Shown: positions 24,766 to 32,820 of the stretch, one piece after another
Position numbering within the stretch: position 1 is the first letter of the stretch
Layout of the letters: each line of letters opens with the position of its first letter
Assembly: GCA_024692385.1 (NCBI GenBank)
Contig: JAILMS010000093.1
Location: forward strand, 1-33,098
Length of the DNA stretch: 33,098 nt
DNA from: Prevotella sp.
Lineage (GTDB): Bacteria > Bacteroidota > Bacteroidia > Bacteroidales > Bacteroidaceae
Direction of reading: 5' to 3'
Translations under genes and position numbers: made by a program
The notes under the pieces: generated by a model
Told to the model about the DNA's origin: nothing
Databases searched by the model: none
What the model saw: only the letters and a program-made list of their open reading frames with translations

Positions 24766-25836
24766 ATGAATCTAAACGACAAGCGTATCGCAGTATTGCT
24801 TTCAGGCGGTGTAGACTCCAGCGTTGTGCTCTATGAGCTGGTTCGCCAGGGATTACACCCAGACTGTTTCTATATTAAGATCGGTCCTGAGGAGGAAGAA
24901 GAGTGGGACTGCTCTTCTGAAGAGGACTTGGAAATGGCTACAGCTGTCAGCCACAAGTATGGTTGTAAGTTGGAGGTCATCGACTGCCACCATGAGTATT
25001 GGAATCAGGTAACGCAGTACACGATGGATAAAGTACGTGCTGGACTGACGCCAAACCCAGACGTCATGTGCAACCGTCTTATTAAGTTCGGCGCTTTCCA
25101 TGAGAAGCGTGGTCACGACTACGACCTCATCGCTACAGGCCACTATGCGACAACGGAAATAGACGATGAAGGAAGAAAGTGGCTTACCACAAGTCCCGAC
25201 CCCGTCAAGGATCAGACTGACTTTCTCGCACAGATCTACGACTGGCAATTGGAAAAGGCGCTATTCCCCATCGGTCATATGATGAAAGAAGAGGTACGCG
25301 AGATTGCTGAGCGAGAACACTTGGTCAATGCCAAGCGTAAAGACTCACAAGGCATTTGTTTTCTGGGCAAGATTAACTATAACGACTATCTGCGTCGCTA
25401 TTTAGGCGAGTTGCCCGGCGATGTGATAGAACTTGAAACGGGTAAACTCATCGGCAAACATAAAGGTCACTGGTTCCATACTATCGGACAGCGCAAAGGC
25501 ATGGGACTGGGTGGTGGACCGTGGTTTGTCGTCAAGAAAGATATCAAGCAGAATATCATCTATGTCTCTCACGGCTACGACCCTGAGACAGCCTACAAGC
25601 AAGACTTCCCCATCATGGCATTTCATAGCATCAACGGACAGCTACCGCCAACAGACATCACGTTGAAGATTCGCCATACGCCGGAATTTTTACCTGCACG
25701 TTTGGAGTCTATAGGTAACGGAAGCTACATTGTACATGCCACTGCACCGATTCATGGTGTTGCTCCTGGCCAGTTCTGTGTAGTCTATGATAATCGTCAC
25801 CATCGTTGCTATGGTAGTGGCGAAATTACCGTATAA
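24766..25836 (+). CDS. mnmA: tRNA-specific 2-thiouridylase MnmA
   Basis: Adenylates U34 of tRNA-Lys, -Glu and -Gln and transfers sulfur to give s2U34. The PP-loop LLSGGVDSS is at residues 11-19. The two catalytic cysteines are C102 (NPDVMCNR) and C198 (SQGICFLG). IATGHYA and the HTIGQRKGMG segment of the linker domain are present, and the C-terminal beta-barrel ends GSGEI. Its 356 aa are normal. An acidic insert (EEEEEWDCSSEE, about 42-53) follows the first strand. Bacteroidota often have more than one MnmA-like gene; the presence of both cysteines supports genuine thiolase function. It is last in the frr operon. Confidence 0.94.
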   Translation: MNLNDKRIAVLLSGGVDSSVVLYELVRQGLHPDCFYIKIGPEEEEEWDCSSEEDLEMATAVSHKYGCKLEVIDCHHEYWNQVTQYTMDKVRAGLTPNPDVMCNRLIKFGAFHEKRGHDYDLIATGHYATTEIDDEGRKWLTTSPDPVKDQTDFLAQIYDWQLEKALFPIGHMMKEEVREIAEREHLVNAKRKDSQGICFLGKINYNDYLRRYLGELPGDVIELETGKLIGKHKGHWFHTIGQRKGMGLGGGPWFVVKKDIKQNIIYVSHGYDPETAYKQDFPIMAFHSINGQLPPTDITLKIRHTPEFLPARLESIGNGSYIVHATAPIHGVAPGQFCVVYDNRHHRCYGSGEITV

Positions 25837-25900
25837 TTATACGTTATATAGTACTTTTTGTAGGTAATTGACGTATTTTCTTCAAAATTCTTCTATTTTT

Positions 25901-25932
25901 GTTGGAAGAATAAGAAATAATTCATATCTTTG
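25901..25932 (+). promoter_or_regulatory. Promoter of the 35-codon small gene
   Basis: GTTG (25901-25904), a 20-bp spacer, then TATCTTTG (25925-25932). The -7 box is a full match and the -33 is partial. The predicted leader to ATG 26007 is about 70 nt and A-rich, longer than usual in this window. Confidence 0.7.
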
Positions 25933-26006
25933 TCGCGAAAATGAACAATTACGACGTTTAACTAAAACAAAATAATCAATAACTAAAAAATAAGGAGAAT
26001 AAAACT

Positions 26007-26114
26007 ATGAAGTCACAAAAGTTGATAATCAACCAAGAAGAGTACGAGGTGGACAACCAGTACAATGAAGAAGAATGTCGTCAACAAGACAATTCTAGCA
26101 TTTGGTATAACTAA
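26007..26114 (+). CDS. Orphan 35-aa small protein (not in ORF track)
   Basis: ATG at 26007 opens 35 codons ending TAA at 26112-26114. The peptide starts MKSQKLIINQEEYEVDN and ends DNSSIWYN. It is acidic and polar, rich in Asn, Gln and Glu, with a single Cys and Trp, no signal peptide and no membrane segment. A strong AAGGAG (25992-25997) lies 9 nt before the ATG, rare in this organism. A TATCTTTG promoter stands upstream and a GC-rich terminator begins 20 nt after the stop, so this is a complete stand-alone transcription unit. I recognise no family. It may be a small regulatory protein, a leader peptide for attenuation of the next gene, or an sRNA-like transcript that happens to carry an ORF. 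Confidence 0.65.
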   Translation: MKSQKLIINQEEYEVDNQYNEEECRQQDNSSIWYN

Positions 26115-26134
26115 ATCTATTTAGAAAAAAATAG

Positions 26135-26167
26135 CCGCGCCACTAAAGAGTGAGCGCGGTTTTTTGT
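26135..26167 (+). terminator. Intrinsic terminator after the small gene
   Basis: CCGCGCCACT-AAAG-AGTG-A-GCGCGG, a ten-pair stem with one bulged A, followed by TTTTTTG then more T. It separates the small gene from the next gene, whose ORF-track start (26164) lies inside the T run and cannot be real. Confidence 0.9.
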
Positions 26168-26208
26168 TTTTTTATCCTTTTATTCTTTTTCATCTTGTTT
26201 TTTTTCAC

Positions 26209-26216
26209 TACCTTTG
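26209..26216 (+). promoter_or_regulatory. -7 box four bases before the 26221 gene
   Basis: TACCTTTG ends 4 nt before ATG 26221. No good -33 TTTG is seen at the right distance, only a T-rich stretch. If used, the mRNA would be leaderless or nearly so. Confidence 0.55.
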
Positions 26217-26220
26217 CCCT

Positions 26221-26823
26221 ATGAATAACACAAAATGGAGTGAGATTGTAATATTGGTCGATGCTGAATATGTTGATAAGGTTGCTTTCGACCTGACCGT
26301 AAACTTTGAGCGCATGCTGGGGCGCCGTATTCCACAGGCAGATATGGCCCAGTGGTTAGAGTGTGTTGCATTGGATGGCGGAGTAAGACCACAGTCGGCA
26401 GACACAGACGCTCAGACCTCTATTCAGGTGGTACTGATTCACGACAAAGGACACCAGCAGATGGACAATTTCCTGCCAGGACAATTCACCGACCTTGACG
26501 GCAAGGCTTTCAGCGGACAGTTGGGTGAGTTTCTCATCAGTTGCGTACAGGTGGAAGACATAGTCACCAAGGACGATCTATACATCGACTCTCTACAAGT
26601 CATTTCTAACGCTGCCGAGGTAAAACGACTGATGGTGATTGCCGACAGCGAACACATATATTATAAGGTACGCGAGGCGCTTCGACAAGCAGACCCCGAC
26701 AAACACATCACCGTCTTCACTATGCAGCCTATGACTAGCGGTAGTTTCCGCCAGGAGATATTGGGTTATTCACTAATGGCTGCTCTGGGCATCAAGTCGG
26801 AGGAGTTGAATGGAGCATCGTAA
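26221..26823 (+). CDS. Uncharacterised Bacteroidota protein (DUF6621-like)
   Basis: 200 aa, soluble, with no signal peptide. It starts MNNTKWSEIVILVDAEYVDK, with hydrophobic strands (IVILVDAEYV, IQVVLIHDKG, RLMVIADSEHIYY) alternating with helices, suggesting an alpha/beta fold. From memory it resembles the family catalogued as DUF6621, of unknown function. The early VILVDAEYVD recalls the first strand of NYN/PIN-type nucleases, but I cannot see a full set of acidic catalytic residues, so that is only a hint. The ORF-track start (26164) is in the terminator; ATG 26221 follows a TACCTTTG box. It lies 36 bp upstream of the carboxynorspermidine dehydrogenase gene. Confidence 0.75.
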   Translation: MNNTKWSEIVILVDAEYVDKVAFDLTVNFERMLGRRIPQADMAQWLECVALDGGVRPQSADTDAQTSIQVVLIHDKGHQQMDNFLPGQFTDLDGKAFSGQLGEFLISCVQVEDIVTKDDLYIDSLQVISNAAEVKRLMVIADSEHIYYKVREALRQADPDKHITVFTMQPMTSGSFRQEILGYSLMAALGIKSEELNGAS

Positions 26824-26859
26824 CAACATAATATCGAAAATAATAAAAATAATATAACT

Positions 26860-28098
26860 ATGGCAAGAGTATTAATGATTGGCGCAGGTGGCGTCGCTAC
26901 AGTGGCAGCGTTCAAGATTGCTCAAAACGCTGACGTATTTACAGAATTTATGATAGCCAGTCGCAGAAAGGCAAAGTGCGACAAAATTGTTGAGGACATC
27001 CACAAGGCTGGATACAAACTGGATATCAAAACAGCCCAGGTGGATGCTGACGACGTAGAGCAGCTGAAGGTCTTGTTCAATGACTACAAGCCTGAGTTGG
27101 TTATCAACCTCGCCCTTCCCTATCAAGACCTGACCATCATGGATGCGTGTCTGGCTTGCGGATGTAGCTATCTCGACACTGCCAACTACGAACCCAAAGA
27201 CGAGGCACACTTCGAGTACTCTTGGCAATGGGCTTATCGTGAGCGCTTCGAGAAGGCTGGTCTCACAGCCATCCTCGGTTGTGGTTTCGACCCAGGTGTT
27301 ACCAGCATCTATACTGCCTACGCTGCTAAGCACCACTTCAAAGAGATTCAGTATCTGGACATCGTCGACTGTAATGCAGGCGACCATCATAAGGCTTTCG
27401 CCACTAACTTCAACCCAGAGATTAACATCCGCGAGATTACCCAGAAGGGACTCTATTGGGAGAATGGTCAATGGGTAGAAACAGAGCCTCTGGAGATTCA
27501 CAAGGACCTCACCTACCCCAACATCGGTCCTCGCGACAGCTATCTGCTGCACCACGAGGAGATTGAGTCACTGGTCATCAACTATCCTACCATCAAGCGT
27601 GCTCGCTTCTGGATGACCTTTGGCCAGCAGTATCTGAAGCACCTCGAGGTCATTCAGAACATCGGCATGAGTCGTATCGACGAGATTGAATATGAGGCTC
27701 CATTGGCTGACGGTACAGGTACTGCCAAAGTTAAGATTGTTCCTCTGCAGTTCCTGAAGGCCGTACTGCCTAACCCACAGGATCTTGGCGAGAACTACGA
27801 AGGCCAGACCTCTATCGGCTGTCGCATCCGCGGTATCGGCAACGATGGCAAGGAGCATACCTATTATGTTTATAACAACTGCTCTCACCGTGCTGCTTAC
27901 GAGGAGACAGGTATGCAGGGTGTCTCTTACACTACTGGCGTTCCTGCTATGATTGGTGCAATGATGTTCTGTAAGGGTCTGTGGAAGAAACCTGGTGTTC
28001 ACAACGTCGAAGAGTTTGATCCCGATCCATTCATGGAGCAACTCAACAAGCAAGGTCTCCCTTGGTATGAGATTCACGATGGTGACCTGGAATTATAA
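26860..28098 (+). CDS. Carboxynorspermidine/carboxyspermidine dehydrogenase (saccharopine dehydrogenase family)
   Basis: NADPH-dependent enzyme joining aspartate semialdehyde to putrescine (or diaminopropane) to give carboxyspermidine, the first step of the SAM-decarboxylase-independent spermidine route known in Vibrio and gut Bacteroidetes. A Rossmann start VLMIGAGGVATVAAF is followed by VINLALPYQDLTIMDAC, GCGFDPGVTSIYTAYA and NAGDHHKAFATNFNPE, very close to my recollection of the Vibrio cholerae enzyme, as is YNNCSHRAAYEE/SYTTGVPA. Its 412 aa fit. It differs from Lys1/Lys9 saccharopine dehydrogenases in the NAGDH segment. The partner decarboxylase (nspC) is not in the window. No clear promoter lies in the 36-bp gap, so it may be cotranscribed with the gene before it. 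Confidence 0.88.
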   Translation: MARVLMIGAGGVATVAAFKIAQNADVFTEFMIASRRKAKCDKIVEDIHKAGYKLDIKTAQVDADDVEQLKVLFNDYKPELVINLALPYQDLTIMDACLACGCSYLDTANYEPKDEAHFEYSWQWAYRERFEKAGLTAILGCGFDPGVTSIYTAYAAKHHFKEIQYLDIVDCNAGDHHKAFATNFNPEINIREITQKGLYWENGQWVETEPLEIHKDLTYPNIGPRDSYLLHHEEIESLVINYPTIKRARFWMTFGQQYLKHLEVIQNIGMSRIDEIEYEAPLADGTGTAKVKIVPLQFLKAVLPNPQDLGENYEGQTSIGCRIRGIGNDGKEHTYYVYNNCSHRAAYEETGMQGVSYTTGVPAMIGAMMFCKGLWKKPGVHNVEEFDPDPFMEQLNKQGLPWYEIHDGDLEL

Positions 28099-28138
28099 TA
28101 AGACGTCGAAATAACGAAACAAAAATACAACAAAGAAT

Positions 28139-29164
28139 ATGGCAAAGAAAGAAGGAACAGAACAGCAGACTGCCCAACAGGAGAAGATGAAAGCTCTAAT
28201 GGCTGCAATGGCAAAGATCGAGAAGGACTTTGGCAAAGGTAGCATCATGAAGATGGGCGACGAGAAGATAGAAAACGTAGAAGTGATTTCCACAGGTTCG
28301 ATAGGTCTGAACGCTGCACTGGGTGTTGGCGGATATCCCAAAGGACGCATCATTGAAATCTATGGTCCGGAGTCATCAGGTAAGACAACATTGGCCATCC
28401 ACGCCATTGCCGAGTGTCAGAAGAATGGTGGCCTTGCCGCTTTCATCGATGCTGAGCATGCCTTCGACCGTTTCTATGCTGAGAAGTTGGGTGTAGACAT
28501 CGACAACCTCTACATGTCACAGCCTGACAATGGTGAGCAGGCTCTGGAGATTGCCGACCAGCTCATCCGTTCGTCAGCCATCGACCTCTTGGTTGTTGAC
28601 TCTGTCGCTGCCCTGACACCAAAAAAGGAGATTGAGGGCGACATGGGCGATTCAGCTGTTGGTCTGCATGCCCGTCTGATGTCACAAGCACTGCGCAAGC
28701 TGACAGGTACCATTGCCAAGACCAATACGACTTGTATCTTCATTAACCAGCTACGCGAGAAGATTGGTGTCATGTTTGGCAATCCTGAAACGACCACGGG
28801 TGGTAATGCCTTGAAGTTCTATGCCTCTGTTCGCCTGGATATCCGCAAGGTAACTGCTATCAAGGATGGTGACAACGTCATTGGTAACCAGGTACGTGTA
28901 AAGGTTGTTAAGAACAAGGTGGCTCCTCCTTTCCGTAAGACAGAGTTTGAGATTACATTCGGTGAAGGTATCTCAAAGATTGGTGAGATAGTAGAATTGG
29001 GTGTAGAATACGACATCATTCAGAAGAGCGGTTCATGGTTCTCTTACAATGGCACCAGACTTGCACAGGGACGCGATGCTGTGAAGGAACTGCTTAAAGA
29101 CAACCCCGAGCTCTGCGAAGAATTAGAAGGCAAGATTATGCAGGCCATCAATAACAAGGCATAA
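28139..29164 (+). CDS. recA: Recombinase RecA
   Basis: DNA-dependent ATPase for homologous recombination and SOS induction. Its 341 aa are a normal length. The Walker A is [21 protein letters not shown] is the Walker B strand; loop L1 is [22 protein letters not shown] in part, and loop L2 is in [18 protein letters not shown]. The C-terminal domain ends in a short helix without the long acidic tail of E. coli RecA. No lexA or recX is adjacent and no SOS box is evident in the 40-bp upstream gap. A strong terminator follows. Confidence 0.98.
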   Translation: MAKKEGTEQQTAQQEKMKALMAAMAKIEKDFGKGSIMKMGDEKIENVEVISTGSIGLNAALGVGGYPKGRIIEIYGPESSGKTTLAIHAIAECQKNGGLAAFIDAEHAFDRFYAEKLGVDIDNLYMSQPDNGEQALEIADQLIRSSAIDLLVVDSVAALTPKKEIEGDMGDSAVGLHARLMSQALRKLTGTIAKTNTTCIFINQLREKIGVMFGNPETTTGGNALKFYASVRLDIRKVTAIKDGDNVIGNQVRVKVVKNKVAPPFRKTEFEITFGEGISKIGEIVELGVEYDIIQKSGSWFSYNGTRLAQGRDAVKELLKDNPELCEELEGKIMQAINNKA

Positions 29165-29188
29165 CGCTATAGTCTTTCTCCATAAAGA

Positions 29189-29223
29189 AAACGCCCCGAC
29201 ATATTTGTCAGGGCGTTTCTTTT
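29189..29223. terminator. Bidirectional intrinsic terminator between recA and the convergent secreted-protein gene
   Basis: AAACGCCC-C-GACA-TATT-TGTC-A-GGGCGTTT: twelve pairs with one internal mismatch. The run TTTCTTTT follows on the plus strand and an A-rich stretch (AAAGAAAA) precedes it, giving T on the minus strand too. Confidence 0.9.
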
Positions 29224-29245
29224 ATGATGTTATTTGAGAGTATTC

Positions 29246-30679
29246 CTATTCAGAATGCATCGTCTCTAACGGTGTTAGCGGCTTAGTTTGAGTCTTGGTA
29301 TTAGAACTTTTACCACCACGACTCTTAGCCGAACGCTTATTCTTATTAGCATTCTTCACAGGCTCATCGCTAGCCTTGCGAGCTTTTGCCTGTGTGACAT
29401 AACCCTTCTCGTCAAACCATACGTCAAGAATCACATCGTTAGAGCGGGTATACAGCCACACTTCTCCACCTTCAGCATCGAAGGTTTTCTTGAAGGGTTC
29501 GCCCAATGCCAACTCTACCTCCTCCTTGGTCATATCTGCAATGACACGACCCTCACGAATAGCAGCACGCGACTCCTTGCTGGTATTACGAGCCTCACCC
29601 TCGCCCAAGCCAAAGAGATAGCCAAAGAAGTCTTCACGTGGACCACTGGCACCACCCGCAATATCATCCTCGTTGAACACCACATCTTTATAATAGACAC
29701 GGCGACTATCCGTCTCACGCATCGTCAGCGTATAGTATTTCGAGTTTCTTACGGGAGTAATTTCGTCAATGATAAAGCCCGTAAAGCGAGGCACCTTCAC
29801 ATCACGCACCTTACCAGAGCCCATACTGCTCATAGTAGCAATATATTTGGTATGAACGATCTTATTCAGATACTCTCTGACGTTCGACGATACTGTCATA
29901 TTGGCACCAAGGAACTCAAAGGAGCCAGCAAAGCTGTATTGGCTCGCATCGTAGAATCCGTCCTCACGCAGTCCACTATTGGTTCTTGACATTGCAACAT
30001 TCTGATAGAACTGGTGGCCATTCTCATCTTCTACAATAATCTTGACAGGGAATGCTCGGGTACCAACACCAATAGCCTTTACCGTTACCAGCATGTTCTT
30101 GGCGACTGTGATTTCTCTATAGCCGTCACCATCGTATTGCGTATCAACGCGGAACTTCTGCGTACGCGTCAGAAGTGGCTGATTCATCAGCAGCTCACGG
30201 GCTTTGTCGACATCACCCAGATAAGCCAACGTGGGTACACCTGACTTTGTATAGCAATATTCCTCAAACGTACCAAAAGGCTGTTCGTAATAATAGCTCT
30301 TTCCATCGTCCTCACAGGTAAAATTGATATGAACACGGCCATTTGACAACATACTATATCCTTGATATACCATAATACGATGGCGAAGCGTACCATTTCC
30401 GACTTCCTTTTTGGTTACAGCATCATGGAATGTATTGACCAACAGGTCATACTTATCTGGAACAACCATGAAGCGCATACCCTCCTTCCAGTCACACATA
30501 CTATAGTAGCGAAAGTTCTTTCCCATGAAGTCGGTAGGTTCTGCCTCGTCAGTGCTATGCTGATGAGCCTCTGTCTTTTCCTTCTTTACGCCTTTCGTTT
30601 TCACGATATACGGATTGTCCTGTGCCATAACAGTCGTCATGGCAAGTGCCATCCCTGCTATCAATAGTATTTTTTTCAT
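29246..30679 (-). CDS. Secreted protein with BamE/SmpA-like C-terminal segment, uncharacterised
   Basis: 477 aa. A signal peptide (MKKILLIAGMALAMTTVMAQ) leads to a polar linker (KTKGVKKEKTEAHQHSTDEAE), then a large mixed region of about 320 residues with no family I can name. Near residues 380-435 a segment (ADMTKEEVELALGEPFKK ... WLYTRSNDVILDVWFDEKGYV) fits the BamE/SmpA pattern, in which a short helix-GxP turn precedes strands. A basic low-complexity tail (NANKNKRSAKSRGGKSSNTK) ends the protein. There is no lipobox Cys after the signal peptide, so it is probably periplasmic. Its role is unknown; it may chaperone or bind an envelope component. It has a TATCTTTG box upstream. Confidence 0.78.
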   Translation of the reverse strand: MKKILLIAGMALAMTTVMAQDNPYIVKTKGVKKEKTEAHQHSTDEAEPTDFMGKNFRYYSMCDWKEGMRFMVVPDKYDLLVNTFHDAVTKKEVGNGTLRHRIMVYQGYSMLSNGRVHINFTCEDDGKSYYYEQPFGTFEEYCYTKSGVPTLAYLGDVDKARELLMNQPLLTRTQKFRVDTQYDGDGYREITVAKNMLVTVKAIGVGTRAFPVKIIVEDENGHQFYQNVAMSRTNSGLREDGFYDASQYSFAGSFEFLGANMTVSSNVREYLNKIVHTKYIATMSSMGSGKVRDVKVPRFTGFIIDEITPVRNSKYYTLTMRETDSRRVYYKDVVFNEDDIAGGASGPREDFFGYLFGLGEGEARNTSKESRAAIREGRVIADMTKEEVELALGEPFKKTFDAEGGEVWLYTRSNDVILDVWFDEKGYVTQAKARKASDEPVKNANKNKRSAKSRGGKSSNTKTQTKPLTPLETMHSE

Positions 30680-30713
30680 GATGACGTATCTATAGTTCTA
30701 TGATTTAACGATG

Positions 30714-30721
30714 CAAAGATA
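30714..30721 (-). promoter_or_regulatory. -7 box for the secreted-protein gene
   Basis: TATCTTTG on the minus strand, 34 bp before ATG 30679. A TTTTGG lies a few bases too far upstream (22-23 bp spacing), so the -33 is uncertain. Confidence 0.6.
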
Positions 30722-30844
30722 GGAAAAAAAAATCATACTTGTGCCAAAATGTCACCATAATATTGAAAAAAATATTGTTTGGCATACGCTTTGCTATCTT
30801 GCCACTGACAAATTATGCATATTAACAAATAAAAATATAAGATT

Positions 30845-32752
30845 ATGGGAAAGATTATTGGAATTGACTTAGGAACTACCAACAGCTGCGTTGCCGTATT
30901 CGAGGGCAACGAGCCAGTAGTAATCGCCAACAGCGAGGGCAAGCGTACCACGCCTTCTGTCGTTGGTTTTGTGGAGAATGGTGAGCGTAAGATTGGCGAC
31001 CCCGCCAAGCGTCAGGCTATCACCAACCCCAAGAACACAGTATACTCTATCAAGCGCTTCATGGGTGAGAACTGGCAGCAGACCGAGAAAGAGATTTCTC
31101 GCGTACCTTATTCTGTAGTCAATGAGGGTGGCTATCCTCGTGTTGACATCGATGGACGCAAATATACTCCACAGGAGATCAGCGCCATGGTGCTGCAGAA
31201 GATGAAGAAGACTGCCGAGGACTATCTCGGACAGGAGGTGACAGAGGCTGTGATCACTGTACCTGCCTACTTCTCTGACTCACAGCGCCAAGCTACTAAA
31301 GAGGCTGGACAGATTGCAGGTCTCGAGGTAAAGCGTATCGTGAACGAGCCTACAGCCGCTGCGCTGGCATACGGCGTTGACAAGGCCAACAAGGATATGA
31401 AGATCGCAGTGTTCGACCTGGGTGGTGGTACATTCGATATCTCTATCCTGGAGTTCGGTGGTGGCGTATTCGAGGTGCTCTCTACCAATGGTGATACACA
31501 CCTGGGTGGTGATGACTTCGACCAGGTAATCATCGACTGGCTGGTACAGGAGTTCAAGAACGATGAGGGCGCAAACCTCAAGGACGATCCGATGGCTATG
31601 CAGCGTCTGAAGGAGGCTGCCGAGAAGGCAAAGATCGAGCTGTCTTCTTCTACAAGCACCGAGATCAACCTGCCGTATATCATGCCGGTGGCTGGTGTGC
31701 CCAAGCACTTGGTGAAGACCTTGACACGTGCTAAGTTCGAGCAGCTGGCACATGATCTTATCCAGGCTTGTCTGGCTCCTTGTCAGAAGGCTATTGCTGA
31801 TGCCAAGCTGTCAACAGCCGACATCGATGAGGTGATCCTCGTGGGTGGTTCAAGTCGTATCCCTGCCGTGCAGACACTGGTAAAGAACTACTTCGGTAAG
31901 GAGCCTTCAAAGGGTGTGAACCCCGACGAGGTGGTGGCCGTAGGTGCTTCTATCCAGGGTGCTATCCTGAACAAGGAAGGTGGCGTGGGCGACATCGTAT
32001 TGCTCGACGTTACTCCGCTTACACTGGGTATTGAGACACTGGGTGGTGTGATGACTAAGCTCATCGAAGCTAACACAACCATTCCTTGCAAGAAGAGCGA
32101 GACCTTCTCTACCGCAGCCGACAACCAGACCGAGGTAACCATCCATGTACTGCAGGGTGAGCGTCCGATGGCTGCCCAGAACAAGTCAATCGGTCAGTTC
32201 AACCTCACCGGTATCGCTCCTGCACGCCGTGGTATTCCTCAGATCGAGGTAACCTTCGACATCGATGCCAACGGTATCCTCAAGGTATCTGCCAAGGATA
32301 AGGCTACCGGTAAGGAGCAGGCCATCCGCATCGAGGCTTCCAGCGGTCTTTCTCAGGATGAGATCAACCGTATGAAGGCTGAGGCTGAGCAGAATGCCGA
32401 GAACGACAAGCGTGAGCGTGAGCGCATTGACAAGATGAACCAGGCCGACTCGATGATCTTCCAGACCGAGACCTTCCTCAACGAGAATGGTGATAAGCTG
32501 GGTGCCGACAAGGCTAACGTTGAGGCTGCCGTACAGCAGTTGAAGGATGCCCACAAGAGTGGTGACACCACTGCCATCGACAACGCCATCAACAACCTCA
32601 ACCAGGTCATGCAGGCTGCCAGCGCCAAGATGTACCAGCAAGCTGGTCCTCAGCCGGGTGCCGACGCAGGTCAGCAGTACCAGGGCGGTCAGCAGACACA
32701 GTCAAATCCTAACGATGATGTTCAGGATGCTGACTTCGAGGAGGTAAAATAA
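30845..32752 (+). CDS. dnaK: Chaperone DnaK (Hsp70)
   Basis: ATP-dependent Hsp70 chaperone, 635 aa. The nucleotide-binding domain starts [18 protein letters not shown], with [16 protein letters not shown] and [11 protein letters not shown]; the interdomain linker region is [15 protein letters not shown]. The substrate-binding domain and helical lid follow, then a Gln/Gly-rich tail ending in the conserved acidic EEVK-type motif (DADFEEVK) that contacts partners. dnaJ and grpE are not adjacent, and no CIRCE (TTAGCACTC-N9-GAGTGCTAA) is seen upstream. The upstream region has only near-matches to the promoter consensus (TATCTTGC at 30795, TACGCTTTG at 30785), which may reflect control by another sigma factor. 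A terminator follows the stop. Confidence 0.98.
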   Translation: MGKIIGIDLGTTNSCVAVFEGNEPVVIANSEGKRTTPSVVGFVENGERKIGDPAKRQAITNPKNTVYSIKRFMGENWQQTEKEISRVPYSVVNEGGYPRVDIDGRKYTPQEISAMVLQKMKKTAEDYLGQEVTEAVITVPAYFSDSQRQATKEAGQIAGLEVKRIVNEPTAAALAYGVDKANKDMKIAVFDLGGGTFDISILEFGGGVFEVLSTNGDTHLGGDDFDQVIIDWLVQEFKNDEGANLKDDPMAMQRLKEAAEKAKIELSSSTSTEINLPYIMPVAGVPKHLVKTLTRAKFEQLAHDLIQACLAPCQKAIADAKLSTADIDEVILVGGSSRIPAVQTLVKNYFGKEPSKGVNPDEVVAVGASIQGAILNKEGGVGDIVLLDVTPLTLGIETLGGVMTKLIEANTTIPCKKSETFSTAADNQTEVTIHVLQGERPMAAQNKSIGQFNLTGIAPARRGIPQIEVTFDIDANGILKVSAKDKATGKEQAIRIEASSGLSQDEINRMKAEAEQNAENDKRERERIDKMNQADSMIFQTETFLNENGDKLGADKANVEAAVQQLKDAHKSGDTTAIDNAINNLNQVMQAASAKMYQQAGPQPGADAGQQYQGGQQTQSNPNDDVQDADFEEVK

Positions 32753-32768
32753 CAAACAACATCTATAA

Positions 32769-32806
32769 TAAAATCCGTGTAGTCGAAAGATTACACGGAT
32801 TTTTTT
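32769..32806 (+). terminator. Intrinsic terminator after dnaK
   Basis: AAAATCCGTGTA-GTCGAAAGAT-TACACGGATTTTTTT: about 12 pairs around a GAAA-type loop with a seven-base T run. Confidence 0.92.
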
Positions 32807-32820
32807 CAACTATTCATACT

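Noticed and set aside
24766-25836. mnmA as a non-thiolating paralogue
   Set aside because: Both catalytic cysteines (C102, C198) and the PP-loop are present, so the ordinary function is the better call.
30680-30844. CIRCE element or HrcA site in front of dnaK
   Set aside because: The TTAGCACTC-N9-GAGTGCTAA pattern is not present; only weak near-matches to the vegetative promoter were seen.
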